A DNA stretch of 64,000 nt from Zygaena filipendulae (GCA_907165275.2 OU015655.1:508501-572500), one strand, 5' to 3'; counted from the stretch's first letter, positions 22,491 to 35,759 are shown. Made by a program: numbers and translations. The notes: generated from the letters alone by a model not told the origin.

Positions 22491-22898
22491 GACGCCAGAC
22501 GCAGTGTTTTTGGTAATCATCGTATTTTTAAGAAGCAACACTTATCCATACAGAATGTGGTGAATTTTTAACGGAATGTTAATTTATACAAAACAGATAT
22601 CAACTTGACGAAAGAGAGACGTTCGTTAAACTTGGCGTACCTAAATAAATAATGGCGCGAGAGACCTCCTCACATACATCCGACACAAATAAGTGGTATT
22701 TAATAAAGTGTCATATTTAATAGGTTTGCAAGGCGTCGGAGTCAATAGGGTAGGGCCGGCTGGGCCCACGATGGTCGGAGGCACAATGGGGCAACGTTGC
22801 GGGACTATTAACAACATTTAGCTGCTCCCCGGGGGGCCGGGTCGCGGGTGTACGCGCACACTGCGGTGCACAGTTTTATCACTTTTCGGAAATACCAG
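22491..22898. other. Intergenic; GC-rich patch at about 22730-22870
   Basis: No gene is seen. The GC-rich part includes GGCACAATGGGGC, one of several ACAATG hexamers found in such islands. Confidence 0.4.
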
Positions 22899-23083
22899 CC
22901 CCCTTAACAAAGTTGAAAATCTATAAGCGTTAACTAAAGAAAGGATCCAATCAAAAAAAAATTGTCCAATCAAAAGTCCAATTTTGTCCAGTCAGTTTTG
23001 CGTGACCACAAGATATGACGATTCGTTTCTTAAGTTGGCTAATGAATAAACATATACATTGTAAATTTGGCTAAGAGGGCAGG
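22899..23083. mobile_element. MITE family D copy
   Basis: The left end CAGCCCCCTTAACAAAGTTG and right end AAATTTGGCTAAGAGGGC are imperfect inverted repeats. Inner AAATCTATAAGCGTTAAC is shared with the short copy at 12110-12200. Confidence 0.6.
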
Positions 23084-24085
23084 AAGAAAGCGTTGGCAAT
23101 ACCAATTACGAATGTATATTGATACGCGTTGGGAAACAAAAACAGTCTTTGTTTAGTATTCACGCAGTGCAGTAGTTTATTTCCTTATACGAATTGTGTT
23201 TTGGTCCGTCAGTCCAACCACAGAACAGAAAATAACAAATAGAAGGAACATCTGCTTAGTTTAGTATGGAAACAGACGCAAACCAATGTCGCCGGGTGAT
23301 TTTCGTTTTATAGTTATATTTATACTCAGCCTACTCAGTCACTGTTTTCAAAATTTACAGTTATGATAATATTGTAGTCAATATACTTGGGATGGCAGCA
23401 AAAGAAGTTTTGGGCAAGTTAGAGTATTTGCTCTAACTTCCCTTGCAACGGTGGCGCGCTTGCCTCGCCTACATGTCCTCTCTAGTTAATTTATTTTCTC
23501 TGTGAGTCCAACCGTCCCACAGCCAGCTAGGGTCGAGCCCGAAGCTGATTGTTAATTTGCTGCTCTCCCCCTCCCCCGGGGAGACGCCGCTACACCGCTC
23601 CTCTCCCCCGGGCACTCGCTGTTTGAGACAACTGTTACAATACACATTACACGTATCGATAGCACAAATACAAACACGGTGGTTTTATTGTAACCAAATA
23701 TAAATAAATAGATCCATAATAAAAACTACCACTTACACTGAAATTATAATAAAAATAGTAGATAGTCAACTAACAACGATGGCAAAAATATTATTAAATG
23801 AAAATGTAGTGGGCTTTACGTAGTATCTGCATTTTTACTTTTTACTTTTATTTTTGTTTTATATATTGCCTACCATAGGATGTACCTACATATAAATAAA
23901 CTCACTCACTCATGAACGACCACCGAAACACTGAAATTAGAAACATGAAAGGACTAGCTCTCTACCTTTTAAGACGCAAGGACCAACTTATAAAGGATGT
24001 TTTGAACCTCCAAGGTATAAGTTAATGACACAGAAACCAATAGATAAACATTAAAATTCAATCCAAAACAGTTCTTACTATTTAT
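23084..24085. other. Intergenic; GC-rich patch at about 23430-23620
   Basis: No gene or RNA was recognised. The patch contains CTCCCCCTCCCCCGGGGAGA. It could be regulatory. Confidence 0.35.
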
Positions 24086-24237
24086 AATTCCGAAAGTTTG
24101 TTTGTTTATTTGTTTGTTACGCTTTCACGCCTAACGACTCAACCGATCACCATGAAATTTTACATATCTACACGTTTCCAGGGATACAGGGAAGAGTACT
24201 TTTTATCCCGGAATTCCCGCGGGAACTCTATAAAACT
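24086..24237 (+). repeat. Family E repeat, 3'-truncated
   Basis: It starts GTTTGTTTGTTTATTTGTTT, holds ACGCTTTCACGCC and TTTTTATCCCGGAATTCCCG, then breaks off before the CCGCGG...AGCTAGT tail. Confidence 0.65.
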
Positions 24238-25630
24238 GATTGTGGTTTGAAGTTTTACCGCCTCAGTAGTGTAGACTCAGCGAACCGATATAAAAACTTA
24301 AAAATATAAAGCAGATAAACAACAAGAAAAGTGCACCTGCACTCAAATATCCATCCACATTTAGTTACGCATATTGCACTGATACTGCCACAATATGGTT
24401 ATTGTACTTACTTCATTGTATCTCTTGGTTTTTTAAAGGGTAGATTGTGATCTTTGCCATTGTCATCCAGCAATAGAGATGTAACTAAGTATAGTTAGTT
24501 TAATGAGGTACTTACTTGAGCAATAACCGTATGTTGTGAGTTGTGTGAATAAGTTTTGATAATATACGAGTAATGCACACAAAATTACATACTTACAAAT
24601 ATAGAGAGGATGCATCCAGTAGGCTATTTCAGTTTCTTATGAAGTTGATAATCAGCCTTATGCTATTTTGATTGTTAAAAATAGTGCAAAGCCATTGAAA
24701 TAATAATAATCGACCTCTAGCAATTCAGTATCTACTTTTGGTTTCATGGTAATCGTTCTAGAATGACATACTAAGAAAATTTTGGGTACCTACTCTTGAA
24801 AATTTGCGGATTTGTGTCGATAGCAACTGTTATAAATCAAAACTGATCTTTACCATACTTTACGGATCGTTTTTTTAACGGTCGACTTTTTCTGTATTAG
24901 GTATTATTTTTCCAAGTTGTTGTTGACTATTGGTAAATAAGTTTTTGATTGTTAAATGTGGATATGGATTTATAATAGAGTCCTCATAAAACTTGATAAT
25001 TTTTTTTAACTTAATCACAGACTATCCCGTATCCTAGAGCTAAAAAATCTGGCCTAATTTATGTTGTTAAGTTGGTATAGGTACCTAAGCTGATATACGT
25101 TTTTGAATAAAATGTTTTGAAAGTACGAATAACTCTTCGGCTCGAGGCCCTGTCAAAAGAATTAAAAAAACATCACGAATTAGAATTTCAAATGTTCTGC
25201 GAAAGAATTCTAAATACGGAATGAAATCAAATGAACCGATCCTTCCGCCCAATCCGCTTTGACTTCCGCTGACTGCGGAATATTCGAAAAAATTCCGTTT
25301 CAAAAGTGAAATTAAAAGTATGACCGTCAGACCGGAAGCGCCCCTCGGATATAGGGGCTGCCATCGCGAATGAAAAGAGCTAAATTTAGGCGGGGCCCCG
25401 GGAGCCCGCTACGCCGCATTCTAATGCAATTATGATAATAACCAAACTACGTATATACTTATTATTACATACATACTTATATACATACGAATTTTAACAG
25501 AAATCGTTTCCTAAGAAAAAAAAAGATGTAAAGAAAAGAGATTTCGAAACAGAGACAAAACACATTTACATCTCTTCTATACTTACATTTGAATACGATT
25601 TACCTTTGTATATAAGGTACCTAATATACG
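24238..25630. other. Intergenic, no gene seen
   Basis: A 72-codon minus frame at 25085-25303 has no family signature. A short GC-rich segment lies at about 25320-25430. Confidence 0.5.
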
Positions 25631-25826
25631 TAATCCTACTAATATTATGAATGTGAAAGTGTGGATGTTTGTTACTCAATCACGCAAAAACGACTGAACG
25701 GATTTGGATGAAATTTGGCATGCTCGTTGTCAGTGGTACAGAAAAGGACATAGGGTACTTTTTATCCCGGAATTCCCGCGGAAACTCTGAAATAACCGCG
25801 GGTGAAACCGCGGGCCTCAGCTAGTA
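25631..25826 (+). repeat. Family E repeat, near complete
   Basis: It runs from TAATCCTACTAATATTATGA through TACAGAAAAGGACATAGGGT to GAAACCGCGGGCCTCAGCTA. This is a good reference copy for the family in this window. Confidence 0.7.
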
Positions 25827-26149
25827 TGAGAATAAAAACAAAGGTTTGTTTTGTTGGTTCGTCTCCATGACAAAAACGGTCATATTGTTGATGTGAAACG
25901 TTTTCTTTAAAATATTTACTTGCAAAGAAACTTGATTCTAGTTACAATTTTTTAATGTTTCACCCGCGTCAGTTTCAGGATTCCTTTGAAACTATTTCTG
26001 GGAGTTACTTAAAGTAGCACTATGTTTTTTTCTCTTCTTTAATCGCGCCCTTCTCAATTGCTGGTATTGCAATCTACAAACCCGTGGATAATTTTGTTTA
26101 TATAGGAACTTGCTTCTAGTAACAGTTGTTTAATAGTAGCTATAGCTGG

Positions 26150-26290
26150 GGCTCGCCGTTTCTCCGTCGTTAATTTCGGAGATAAAATTACTCTATGTCC
26201 TCCTCTGTAAGTAGGTATCCCTGACAACGTGTACGCAGAACTTCACGATAACCAGCTGAAGAGGTAAGGAGTGAAAGCGTATCAAACAAA
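26150..26290 (-). repeat. Family E repeat, decayed
   Basis: Minus orientation: GTCGTTAATTTCGGAG, CCTGACAACGTGTACGCAG and AGTGAAAGCGTATCAAACAA can be aligned to the family, with many changes. Confidence 0.5.
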
Positions 26291-28180
26291 CCAACTGACT
26301 TATGCGTTGATAATATCAGATTTTTACTCAGATTTTATAGAGTTACGGCACACGGTTTTTTTGCGCAACACCGCAAAAATCACGACAATAGCCCTCTATA
26401 ATTTGAGCGTGGAGAGCGTAAACCTCAAATTATGTCATAATGACAGTTGCACACAGGTCGCGGCGGGTGGAGACCCATCAGCGGCTCGAGAGCGCCCAAC
26501 AAGAGCGCTGATTGCGGGCGCCGTCGGGGGTGGAGGCGGGGGCGCCGCGGGGTGCCGGGCGGGTGGCGGGGGTGGGGGGGTAGCATCCCCGTCGCTAATC
26601 CCACTCATTATCTACTCGACTCTATAGGTAGTGATCACTCCAAAAATCAATGTCGCAAATCTCTGTGCCCTCAAACACAAGTCGGCATCCAACTGTTTCA
26701 GTGGAATTACATATTATAATGATTTACTTGGGATATTTTGCTCTCAATAAGCGATTAGCAGATTGTTTTTAATGAGAGAAAATCCAAATTACAACAAATT
26801 TAATTTACTTAACAAGAGAGCTGCTATTTAGGTGTAGTCAGATACAATCAAGTCCTTGATGAATATAACATAATAAATGCAGCTCTAAGTATTTTTAATA
26901 ATAATGAAGTCAGATCAAATAGAAAGAACCAAACCTATTATAAAGAGAATATGACGGCTTGAAAACTATTGTGATATAAGTGACATCTTTAAGATAATAC
27001 GAAGAAAAACAATTTTGTAAATGATTCCGGAGACTTTCATATTAAAGTTATAATAAAATACTCCATGTATCAAAATGCATTGGGTACAAATGTATTGAGT
27101 ACAAAATTTTTACACAATACCTATTTATTTTTTTATTTAAGAAATGATAATAGAAAATTAATCATCGATTTCCAGTTTTTAAACTCGTCATATTACTTAC
27201 ATATTACTTAAACAGATTTTAAATTTTATAGCCGAAGTAGCCATTTTGTTATCGTTAGGGTTAATAAAATGCTCTTGTGAGCGAATTCGTTATATGTTAC
27301 AACTTAATGGAAATATGGTAGAGTAAATGAAAAATATTACCCCTAAGGTCTCCACCGTTATTATAACTTGCCATGGATTTATTTTGAAGCCATTATTTTC
27401 ATGATGACGGTAGTTAAGGCCCGAGATGCGCATGAGTGCAGAGCCAGAGCAGTGCTGGTGGCAACTTTGAATTGATTGGAGACAATTTATCTAAAGCGGA
27501 ATATTCTGGAGTTCGCAAACAGTCGGCTGCGAAAAATCAATACTCAATAAGCTCTTTAAAACAATTTTCAGAAGAGAGCAAAGAAACGACCTGCCCATTT
27601 TATGGGCATACCATATACCTAAAAGCTATTTATCGTAGCTTGTTAGGAGTGCCTCCAAAATTGCAATGGACCGGATGAAAAAACGTATTAATCTACTATA
27701 TTGTGTGATTTTTTAATTTAATTTGTTGGTTTTTTTAAGGTCAAGAGTTGGATTCTCTCTTCAGTCACACAACTATAAAATAAATTTCAATTTCAATTTG
27801 TGAAGAGCATTTTCTTAACTAGGATGTTTTTTTTGCAATGTACCTGCTAGAGCTGTATCTCCTCGTACATTAGAATTGAGTGATCGAGACTATAGGTACA
27901 TTATAATGTAACCTGATTTAATTTTTGAGTTTAATTTACATCAATTTGTGGAGGGAAGTTTGGCAAAAATATTTTTTGCTACAATAAAATAGATAAAAAA
28001 AAGCCACCTCTCAACCACCATCACAATTAAGGATTGTAAAACAATTTATCGCATGTCCTTAGGACTCTCGTTACCGTGAGAGACTCGATACTGCATTACG
28101 TTATATACGTAGGTATAATGACAACGACAATCTTTGATCAAAGTTACAATAATATTACATCGAATCGGATATGTTGTCGC
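26291..28180. other. Upstream flank of Awh, no gene seen; GC-rich island at 26440-26600
   Basis: The island (GGGGGTGGAGGCGGGGGCGC and neighbours) gives overlapping frames of 90 and 118 codons with low-complexity Gly/Arg content and no domain; it reads as noncoding. The rest is AT-rich. Confidence 0.45.
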
Positions 28181-28605
28181 TTTGAAATGTTCGCTTTGTA
28201 ATTCCATACGGGAAACTATCCTTACACCGTAGCAATTGAACACCTTCACATAGAAAAGCGAACCGGGTCCGTGCTGAACGAAACGTGCGGCCACACCCCC
28301 GCGAGGCGCAGCCCTCCAATCAGAGCTCGTGGTCGCCGAGGGGCCACAGCCAGGCGCCGCCTCGCTCACGGCAAAAACTCAGTTGATACCATACAACTGT
28401 GAAAAGTGGCCGCGTGCCGACCTCGGTGTTTCGGGAAAAGAACAGTTGCAGTGTTTTTATTCAGCGTATCCGCAGTGTTGGTTATGTTGGGATGTGTTAG
28501 CGTTCGTCCTGCCGATTGAGCGTGTGGTGTGGACCGATGGTTCAGTTCGTACTTACCGTGTCTGGTTGAATCGAATCCATCAAGGTGTTGGGCGTCAAGA
28601 CTGAG
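28181..28605 (+). promoter_or_regulatory. Awh: Probable Awh promoter and 5' leader
   Basis: The region leading to the presumed Awh start is GC-richer than its flanks. It holds CCACACCCCCGCG (28291) and CCAAT (28316), with an arthropod-type initiator TCAGTT at 28379-28384; a second TCAGTT lies at 28542. No TATA box was seen at the right distance, as is common for developmental genes. An in-frame TGA at 28567-28569, with no later in-frame ATG before 28606, supports that start. The true transcription start is not visible; an additional upstream noncoding exon is possible. Confidence 0.4.
28484..28569 (+). other. Three short upstream ORFs in the Awh leader
   Basis: ATG 28484-TGA 28519 (11 codons plus stop), ATG 28492-TAG 28500 (two codons plus stop) and ATG 28537-TGA 28569 (ten codons plus stop). 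All end before the Awh ATG. If the transcript begins near 28381, ribosomes would meet all three first, which could hold down translation of the homeobox protein. Seen directly; their use is inference. Confidence 0.5.
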
Positions 28606-28611
28606 ATGAAG
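28606..28611 (+). CDS. Awh: Awh coding exon 1 (Met-Lys only)
   Basis: ATG AAG is followed directly by GTGAGT (28612-28617), a consensus 5' splice site. The junction is phase 0, matching the phase of the LIM exon that opens at 62638 with Thr-Glu. The spliced start would read MKTEHRACCACGEP. The fly Awh protein, as I recall it, begins MKTELRSCAACGEP, so length, phase and residues all fit. No other ATG lies in this frame between the TGA at 28567 and the donor. A two-codon exon cannot be proved by itself. The alternative is that the true first exon lies elsewhere in the 34 kb before the LIM exon. Confidence 0.7.
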
Positions 28612-28617
28612 GTGAGT

Positions 28618-29825
28618 GGATTGTGCGGTCTTAACAGAGCTGTAGTTAGTGAATTAACAATTTCTCTAAGATTTATATGAACACTAATGAAAAATGTCCT
28701 TAATTGAATATTATGCTTTTTTTGTATTTTTACCTACATATGGTATGGTATTATTATTCTACTTACGTTAGGTATAAAATCAATCAGAACCATAAGCTAT
28801 TTGCTTGCTGGTTTAATATAATTGCGTATACAAATACACTTGTATAGTAGGTAGGTATTAACAAAAACTCTACCTACTGCTGTACCTACTAATGATCAAT
28901 TTCAAAACCTTGAGAAGCAATGCAGACTATCTTATCCGCCTCAAAGGAAAGGATGAAAATTCATCAAACATTTCGAGGGTTGTGATTGTTGAGAGCGTTG
29001 TCTTAGTTTAGTATTTAATTTCATTTTCATATTTCCAATTTCCAAACACGGTTGATATGGATGACTTCACAAGCGTTCGTTGAACCTACATGAGCCTGTC
29101 CTCTGAAGGGACAGAGACTGTGGACCTTCATTTGCTAGGATACTTAGATACGCACCTCTTTCACCTCAACTCCTTTGCATACATGTTAGTTAAAATACCC
29201 GTTTGTCTCTATTGAACTGACCATGAAAAAAAAAACTTAAAGTGGTTTTACAGTTAAAAGTTACTTATATGTGGTACGAGTAGTCTACTTATTGTATTCT
29301 AATACAGGTAGGTACATAGTACGTACATAGTTGGCAATTTGAATTGTTTCATTACATACATTTTGTGTTTGGGTGTCTATAAATCATAAAAAAAAATGGT
29401 TTCTTAACGCTCCCATTGAAAAAAGAAAGAATTTTTTATTATAAATATGTAGTAATTTATTTGTTTATAGACTCCACATCTTTTATCTATACTTATAATA
29501 AAACTGTAGAGAGGTCAATTCTGTACATTGAATAGGTATATATTCAAAATTAATATTGGAGGATGAATGGTGATCGATACTGATGCCAAAAATGCAATCA
29601 GTAAATTTTTTGTGTGTCTGTCTGTGTGTCTTTCTGTCTGTCTGTCTGTATGTGCACGCATGGGTCAAAAACTACTGAAGGGATTTTAACCAAACTTGGC
29701 ACGATTGTAGTTCATACTCCTGGGCAGGTTAAAGGCTATATAACATTACGCTAAGACACATAGGAGCTGAGCAGTGACAATAAATTTGAAGCAAGTCGAA
29801 TGAAAATGCGCTTTCGAGCTCTTAT
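28618..29825. other. Intron sequence, no gene; old retroelement piece at 29490-29780
   Basis: A TGTG/TCTG-type microsatellite (29609-29652) precedes GTCAAAAACTACTGAAGGGA, then CCAAACTTGGCACG, wording typical of an interspersed repeat (different from family E). The rest is AT-rich. Confidence 0.45.
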
Positions 29826-29989
29826 CCTCGCATATGTTTACTCAATCATGCAGAAACGGCTGAATGGATTTAGATAAAATTTGGCATGCACGTTGTTAGA
29901 GGTACAGAGAAGGACATAGGTACTTTTTATCCCGGAATTCTTGCGGGAACTCCGAAATTACCACGGGTGAAATCGCGGGAAACAGCTAT
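29826..29989 (+). repeat. Family E repeat
   Basis: It contains AATCATGCAGAAACGGCTGA and GGTACTTTTTATCCCGGAAT and ends AATCGCGGGAAACAGCTA. Confidence 0.65.
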
Positions 29990-31640
29990 CCTAAATAATT
30001 GTTACGATTATTGTCATTATCAAGCTACTCCATAATAAGATTCCCGTAGGAACTCCACATTTCTTTCACAAGGACCTTTTCCCTACTATACAAACACAAA
30101 AAAGGGCACATCTCATATTTATTGCACCTAATTGGTTGATTTCAAGTTAATTTTTTCAATCCAAATATACTCGTACTATATCCGACGGCATCTAATTACT
30201 TATACTCACAACTTAGGTAGAGCAACGTAGAATTGTAATTAAGTTTCAATGAACAAATGGATTGCCTATTGAGTATTTAAGTAGGTAATCCGAAAAACGT
30301 TATTAGTGGTGACTTATTGACTTATAAGTTAGTGTTTGGAATATTATAAATATAAAAATACATGATATTCCTAACAAGTAATAAACTAAGTAACATGTAG
30401 AGACTGTGGCAAAAACTGTGTTGTATTTATTTTATAATATTACCTGGGTATTTAATATTAACAGATTTTTAACTGTTATTTCAGAATTATCCTGAGATTC
30501 CTAAGTACAACTAAATTAGTTAAAAAACGCCATGTATTATAAGAAATAAAAAGTACGTAAATCTATGAGATATGTTTCAGGATAATACTTAACCGTCTCT
30601 AAATTTATTTTGCACCACTGTTTTAGGTGCCGTCATAGAGGCTATTTGGGTATTTATCTACAATACATAATATACACTTAGTATTTAAATTTGTCATACC
30701 ATAAATTGTGAAAAAGAATCGGAATTTCCATAATTATTTCTCGATGTAGATTGTGCCGATGAAGAATGTAGTTTCAATTCAATTTATACGTAGGTAGGTA
30801 CAAAATATTGAATTGGATAGGCTTAATATTTTAACATCAAATTTACAAAATAAGTCTTTTGTGCCACAAAAAAATATTAAGATAGAGTCTTATTAGGTAT
30901 ATGATGATGTATTTGAATATTAACTTCATTTTACAAGAGTTTTGAATAGTTTTTAATCCAATTTAAGGTTTGAGTTATGGCACATGGTTACTGGAGCTTT
31001 TTAAGTGAAATATGATAACGCAATTCAAGTTTGCAGAGTGAATTTTAATTAAAATGAATGAGTCATCTTTTATGAGTAAATAATTATATGAATTATTTTT
31101 GTTACTTATTTCACATCTTAAGTTGAGTTTGCGTGATTTAACTGAATCAAAAAAATACCTTATTGTCACTGGACGGAATGTAGAGCCTACACAAAAAATC
31201 CTATCATCTAAGTGACTTTAAAAATGATGTTTTAAGAGCCTTGATAGTTACAAATACATTTAAAATCGGGTACTTACAGTGATTTATGTAAAGAAAGAAA
31301 GTAATTATTAGTAAAACAAAGAAAATAGTTATGTTAGTCTTCCATGGCTCTGCCCTGTATACAAAAGACATCAACGATTCTCCCGAGCCCAAGAATTCTC
31401 CTAAAATAATTTATACATTACTACGTTTATTAAGTATGCCTATTAGATATCGACTAAAGATTGTAATCGATTGTTCCGGATACTTATTCGTTTATATAAA
31501 AAATGAACAAAATATCTGTATTCGTATATCGATTTTTAATAGGAAAAAAAAATGTTGGAATGTTTCGTTTTTGTATGTGTTACACTCAAATACATTAGCA
31601 AGTTTGAAGTAGAGGTGTTAACATAGCATTTTGGACATGA
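29990..31640. other. AT-rich intron sequence, nothing recognised
   Basis: No gene, RNA or named repeat was identified. A 93-codon frame at 31331-31612 has no family features. Confidence 0.5.
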
Positions 31641-32150
31641 CAAATGTGAATTACGGCGCTGCGCCGGGCCGAGGCGAGCGGCGCGCGGCGACCGGTCGCT
31701 GCGCTTCCCTCAAATCCGATTACAGTGGAATCGGGTGCACTCGATAAATCGTCGCCAGGGTCCGCTGTCGTCGGCGGCGATTCGTTACGTTCCGATTTAC
31801 CGAAAAACGTATTCGATACATCGAGAAATATAGCGGCGGTGGCTTTGGAGACTAATGCGTTATTAAAGCCGAGCGAGCCGGCGCGGAGCCCCGCGGCGCT
31901 GCCACCAGCTCAATGCCGATATTAATGGCTCGCATGTATCAACGGTCGTCAGGGCGCGCCTGGCGAATGTCTTCTTCGACGCTGTATCCATCACTCGCAG
32001 GGTTAACAGCCGCGCGCGCGGCTAGACCTAGCCTGCTCAGCCCACCTACCCAGACTAGATCCGAGAGCACGATAGATGCCTCATCTCCGTCCTACCGCGC
32101 TACCGTCACGCGACTCCACACAAAAGGCTTCCCGTATAAAAAATAACATA
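31641..32150. promoter_or_regulatory. GC-rich island, candidate Awh intronic enhancer
   Basis: Sharp GC-rich block about 3 kb into intron 1. Several overlapping short open frames (66 and 77 codons) without domains argue for noncoding DNA. Position in a homeobox gene intron makes an enhancer plausible. Confidence 0.3.
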
Positions 32151-33738
32151 AAGCCTGTCTCCCATTGACAGCGGACGGAGTGTTGAGGACTGCTCGGATG
32201 TTTATTAAATAAACAAGACCAGGACCATTCCTGCCATGGCCGCGCCGATCTTTTCAGTCCGCTTGATATCTGAAGGGTTAAACTTTTAATATGCTATTAA
32301 ATGCCCTAAGAAAGTAACAATAAGTAATTTGCATTAAATAAAAAAAAACACAAATTCTTAAAATTTCTTTTTAGTAAAAAAAAACTCTAGTTTCAAAAGT
32401 GGTGAGTAATTTTATCTTTATATCGTAAACTGTTGCACATTTGAAATCGTTTATAAAACGTTGCTATTAGTAACGGGTCCGTTGGAAATATGGAGTCGAT
32501 AAATTATCATGGATAGTGAACGCGAGAGTTATATTTGGATTAATGTCTCCGCTGCATTCACGGAGCGAGCGGCACCGGGGCGCTACAGTTTACACTATGC
32601 CTTACATGACACGATACACCACCATGATATATTCAAATACTCACGCTATTCTTTTCTGCGAGGGGGTAAACTGGCTGCCGAAGGTATAATAAAAAAAATA
32701 AAAACAATCCATTGGAGAGTCTAAAATTCCTTTTAAAGGAATTTTAGAGGAATTTAGAGGATAACCAATATATACCTACGTAGGATTGACAGAATATCTA
32801 TATAATTAGAATAGATCCATCAAATACATATTATTAATGTAAGTACTTTTAAATATTTCAAATAATAACCTGAGAATATAACCCTGCTTATACTTAGTAT
32901 CTACCCAGTTAAACTTCTAAAAAGTAGGTAACTAGGTAATTTCACCCGATAGCTCACGGAACCCAGCGAGGCTTGGCCGGCTCGCACCCAGCCCGGTTTT
33001 TAAATGTTGATATTGTACAGATGGGCACCTCACTAATCCATTGTCCTCCACCCTCCCAGAGGTCATTATTCATCCGAAACCACATTCAATACGATTCGAA
33101 ACATTCTTTGAAGAAATATCACGGAGATATTTTGATGTGAATAATATTTGATTGATACAGTTTTATGTTTTTTATACTGCGTTTATAAGCGAGCGGAATT
33201 TAATGGAAAATAGAAAAAAAAAATATAGATTGAATTGTAATAAAATACAAAATCAGTTGAAATATTCAAAAAATTTAAGTCATTTCCAATTCGTAAAATG
33301 AGTAATTTATGTTTTATTAGTCCGATTTAATTACGTATAAAATACATTATCGATAATGATTGCATTGAATGTTGTAAGGCAATAAGCATAATATATCTAA
33401 AGTGTAAACCTTCTCATCCACACCGAGTTCAGCGAAAGAAAGCTTTAAATATGTTTACCTAGACAAGCTTTACGTATAGGTAGGTATAGAATACTATTTG
33501 GTGAGCAATTTCGTAATCGATTTATGCTAATATGGAACATCCTTTTACATATTTGCGAGAACAACGTTGTTTCCTGTTTTTGTTTTCCATAACATGACCT
33601 CATGCCCTATGTGTCTTACAAACTTAGTTAATTTGACCTAGTACCTACACAACCAAAAAGGTCTGAATGATGTGCCAAACATTATTTATCTTTGCCATCT
33701 TGTGTACAATGAGCTTATCTCGTGGGTCAGGCAATTTA
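32151..33738. other. Intron sequence, no gene seen
   Basis: Mostly AT-rich, with moderately GC-rich parts at 32460-32690 and 32940-33060. A direct pair of AGGAATTTTAGAGGAATTTA-like words occurs near 32738-32760. Confidence 0.45.
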
Positions 33739-33979
33739 ATTGGACGCAGATAAGCAATAACATGTTAACCCACAAAATTATGTTATTGATTCAGAACGAT
33801 TTATTGAGAGTTGGGGAACGTTTTTTAATTATGTGTTTACCTTATTACATTGTTTAAATATGTAACTAAATATTGAACATAAAAAATGTTGACACAAAAT
33901 GGCGCTATACTTTTAAAACACGATTTACTCAAAATTTTTCCTGTGTGGGTTAACACACTATTGCTTATCTATGTCCAAT
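33739..33979 (+). mobile_element. MITE family A copy 3, with TA target duplication
   Basis: TA (33737-33738) | ATTGGACGCAGATAAGCAAT ... GCTTATCTATGTCCAAT | TA (33980-33981). Clean ends, about 241 bp. The TA duplication points to a Tc1/mariner-type origin. Confidence 0.88.
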
Positions 33980-34160
33980 TAGATGTTTATCAGTTCATCT
34001 GTCAGATATCATCGACTCATCCATAGAGAAGGAGCGTGGGCGACGCGGCGACGGGCGCACAGCGCGAGCGCACGCATCCTCGAATACCTACCTATAGATG
34101 ATATTTGGCAATACCTATCTACTATAGCGACTCAGAAGTCTACATAAATATATTAATTTA

Positions 34161-34345
34161 CTAGCTGTGCCCCGCGGTTTCACCCGCGTTAGTTTCTGAA
34201 TTCCCGCAGGAACTATTTGTTTCTAAAATAAAAGAAGCCTAAGTTACTCCTTTTGACATGCTATTTGCCAGTGAAATTACCGTTAAAATCGGTGCAGCCG
34301 TTTCAGAGATTAGCAGGAACAAACAGAAAGACAAACATTTTAAAA
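34161..34345 (-). repeat. Interspersed repeat, CTAGCTGTGCCCCGCGG subfamily
   Basis: Shares CTAGCTGTGCCCCGCGGTTT, AAGTTACTCCTT and CAGCCGTTTCAGAGATTAGC with 61135-61330. It ends in AACAAACAGAAAGACAAAC. Confidence 0.65.
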
Positions 34346-35347
34346 AATGATTTTTTTAATTTAACACACCACACCACGCCACAGCACATTCTATATGTAG
34401 GTATATTTGTATGTTTTTATAGTTATTTGTTATTTTGACTTTATTATAATTAAGATGTACCAAATATTTTATGTTCTGTGTTGTCTCTGAAACTAATGTG
34501 CCAACCCAAAACCCGTGAAGTTTCGACACAGAAAAGTAGTCAAATTAAAATTACATAAGGTAGAGTCCTCTTTTATCTTCTTCTCTGCCAATATGTTCTT
34601 GTTTTTAATTTAGAACTTTTCAAGAAAACCTTTAAAATTATTTCTTGCTTCTTTTTCTAAAGTTGGAATCTTTCTTATACCTACACCAAAATTCCAAACC
34701 ATTTTCTTAACCGAATCTGCTGTGGGTAATTACAAATAAATAGTTTCGGTTTTTAGATTTTACCAAATCATGTTTCTACCTCCATGGGAAGTGCTTCAAA
34801 ACATTGACAGATGAGTGAGTCAGTCAGTGAGTCATAAAGTTTACAGATATTGAACTTTTGTATTTAAATGATCGTTTAATAGATAAAAGGATTTCATAAA
34901 TCGTATTTAACATCATATTGTGATCGTCTTTTAATATGTTTTCAATTTCTTATTTTAATGGCGACATGTATCATGTATATTATATCTAAAATATACGACC
35001 GTTAACTAAAACTTGGCCATATGCACTTTTGTGCTTTATCTGTCTAGATTTTAAAACATATGAAATATAATACACATACAGTATATATTCATTACTTACT
35101 TTTTAGCCCTACAGTAAATATTAAGAATACAGTTGATCTCCAACTAGTTCTACGCTGTATGCTAGTGCGATTTTATAATGAAAACATTATCGTGGTTTAT
35201 AATTACATATGATTTAATATTGCACCGAGTAGTTAACGGGTCGACCGCGCTTAGTTTCAACTTTCACTTCGGATCTCTAACTGATGCCTGCGTTTTCACA
35301 CACGTGAATTTCAGGAGGCAAAGATATTGATGCCAGATGTACGCATC
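34346..35347. other. AT-rich intron sequence, nothing recognised
   Basis: No gene, RNA or named repeat was identified. Confidence 0.5.
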
Positions 35348-35536
35348 TATCCTACTAATATTATAAACGTGAAAGTTTGTACTTTGCACTTTCACGCAAA
35401 AACTACTGGATGGATTTAAATGAAACTTTACAATAATATAGCTTATACATCAGATTAACACATAGGGTACTTTTTATCCCCGAATTCCCGCGGGAACTCT
35501 GAAATTAACGCGGGTGAAACCGCGAGGCACAACTAG
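35348..35536 (+). repeat. Family E repeat
   Basis: It starts ATCCTACTAATATTATAAAC and ends GAAACCGCGAGGCACAACTA. The middle (GTCAGGGGTACAG region) is altered. Confidence 0.65.
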
Positions 35537-35759
35537 GACCTACATAAAATTTTATTTAAATCCATCAAATGATTTTTTTAATATACAGACTTGTGTATAT
35601 TCCGTATGAAATGAAAATGAAATGAAAAATTATTACTTTGCGTCTCCTTCATACTACATACTTGTACAGTGTACACCGACTACATTTATATCTAAACCGC
35701 TATATTCATAGGCACGCTATGTAACAGGCACCGCCTGTTTACGGTATCATTGTAATGTG

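Noticed and set aside
26271..26719. Frames of 118 and 90 codons near 26.5 kb
   Set aside because: Low-complexity Gly/Arg text from a G-rich run; two frames open at once; no conserved start.
28329..28604. 91-codon frame across the Awh leader
   Set aside because: It starts at GTG, is in another frame from Awh and shows no family features; more likely untranslated leader.
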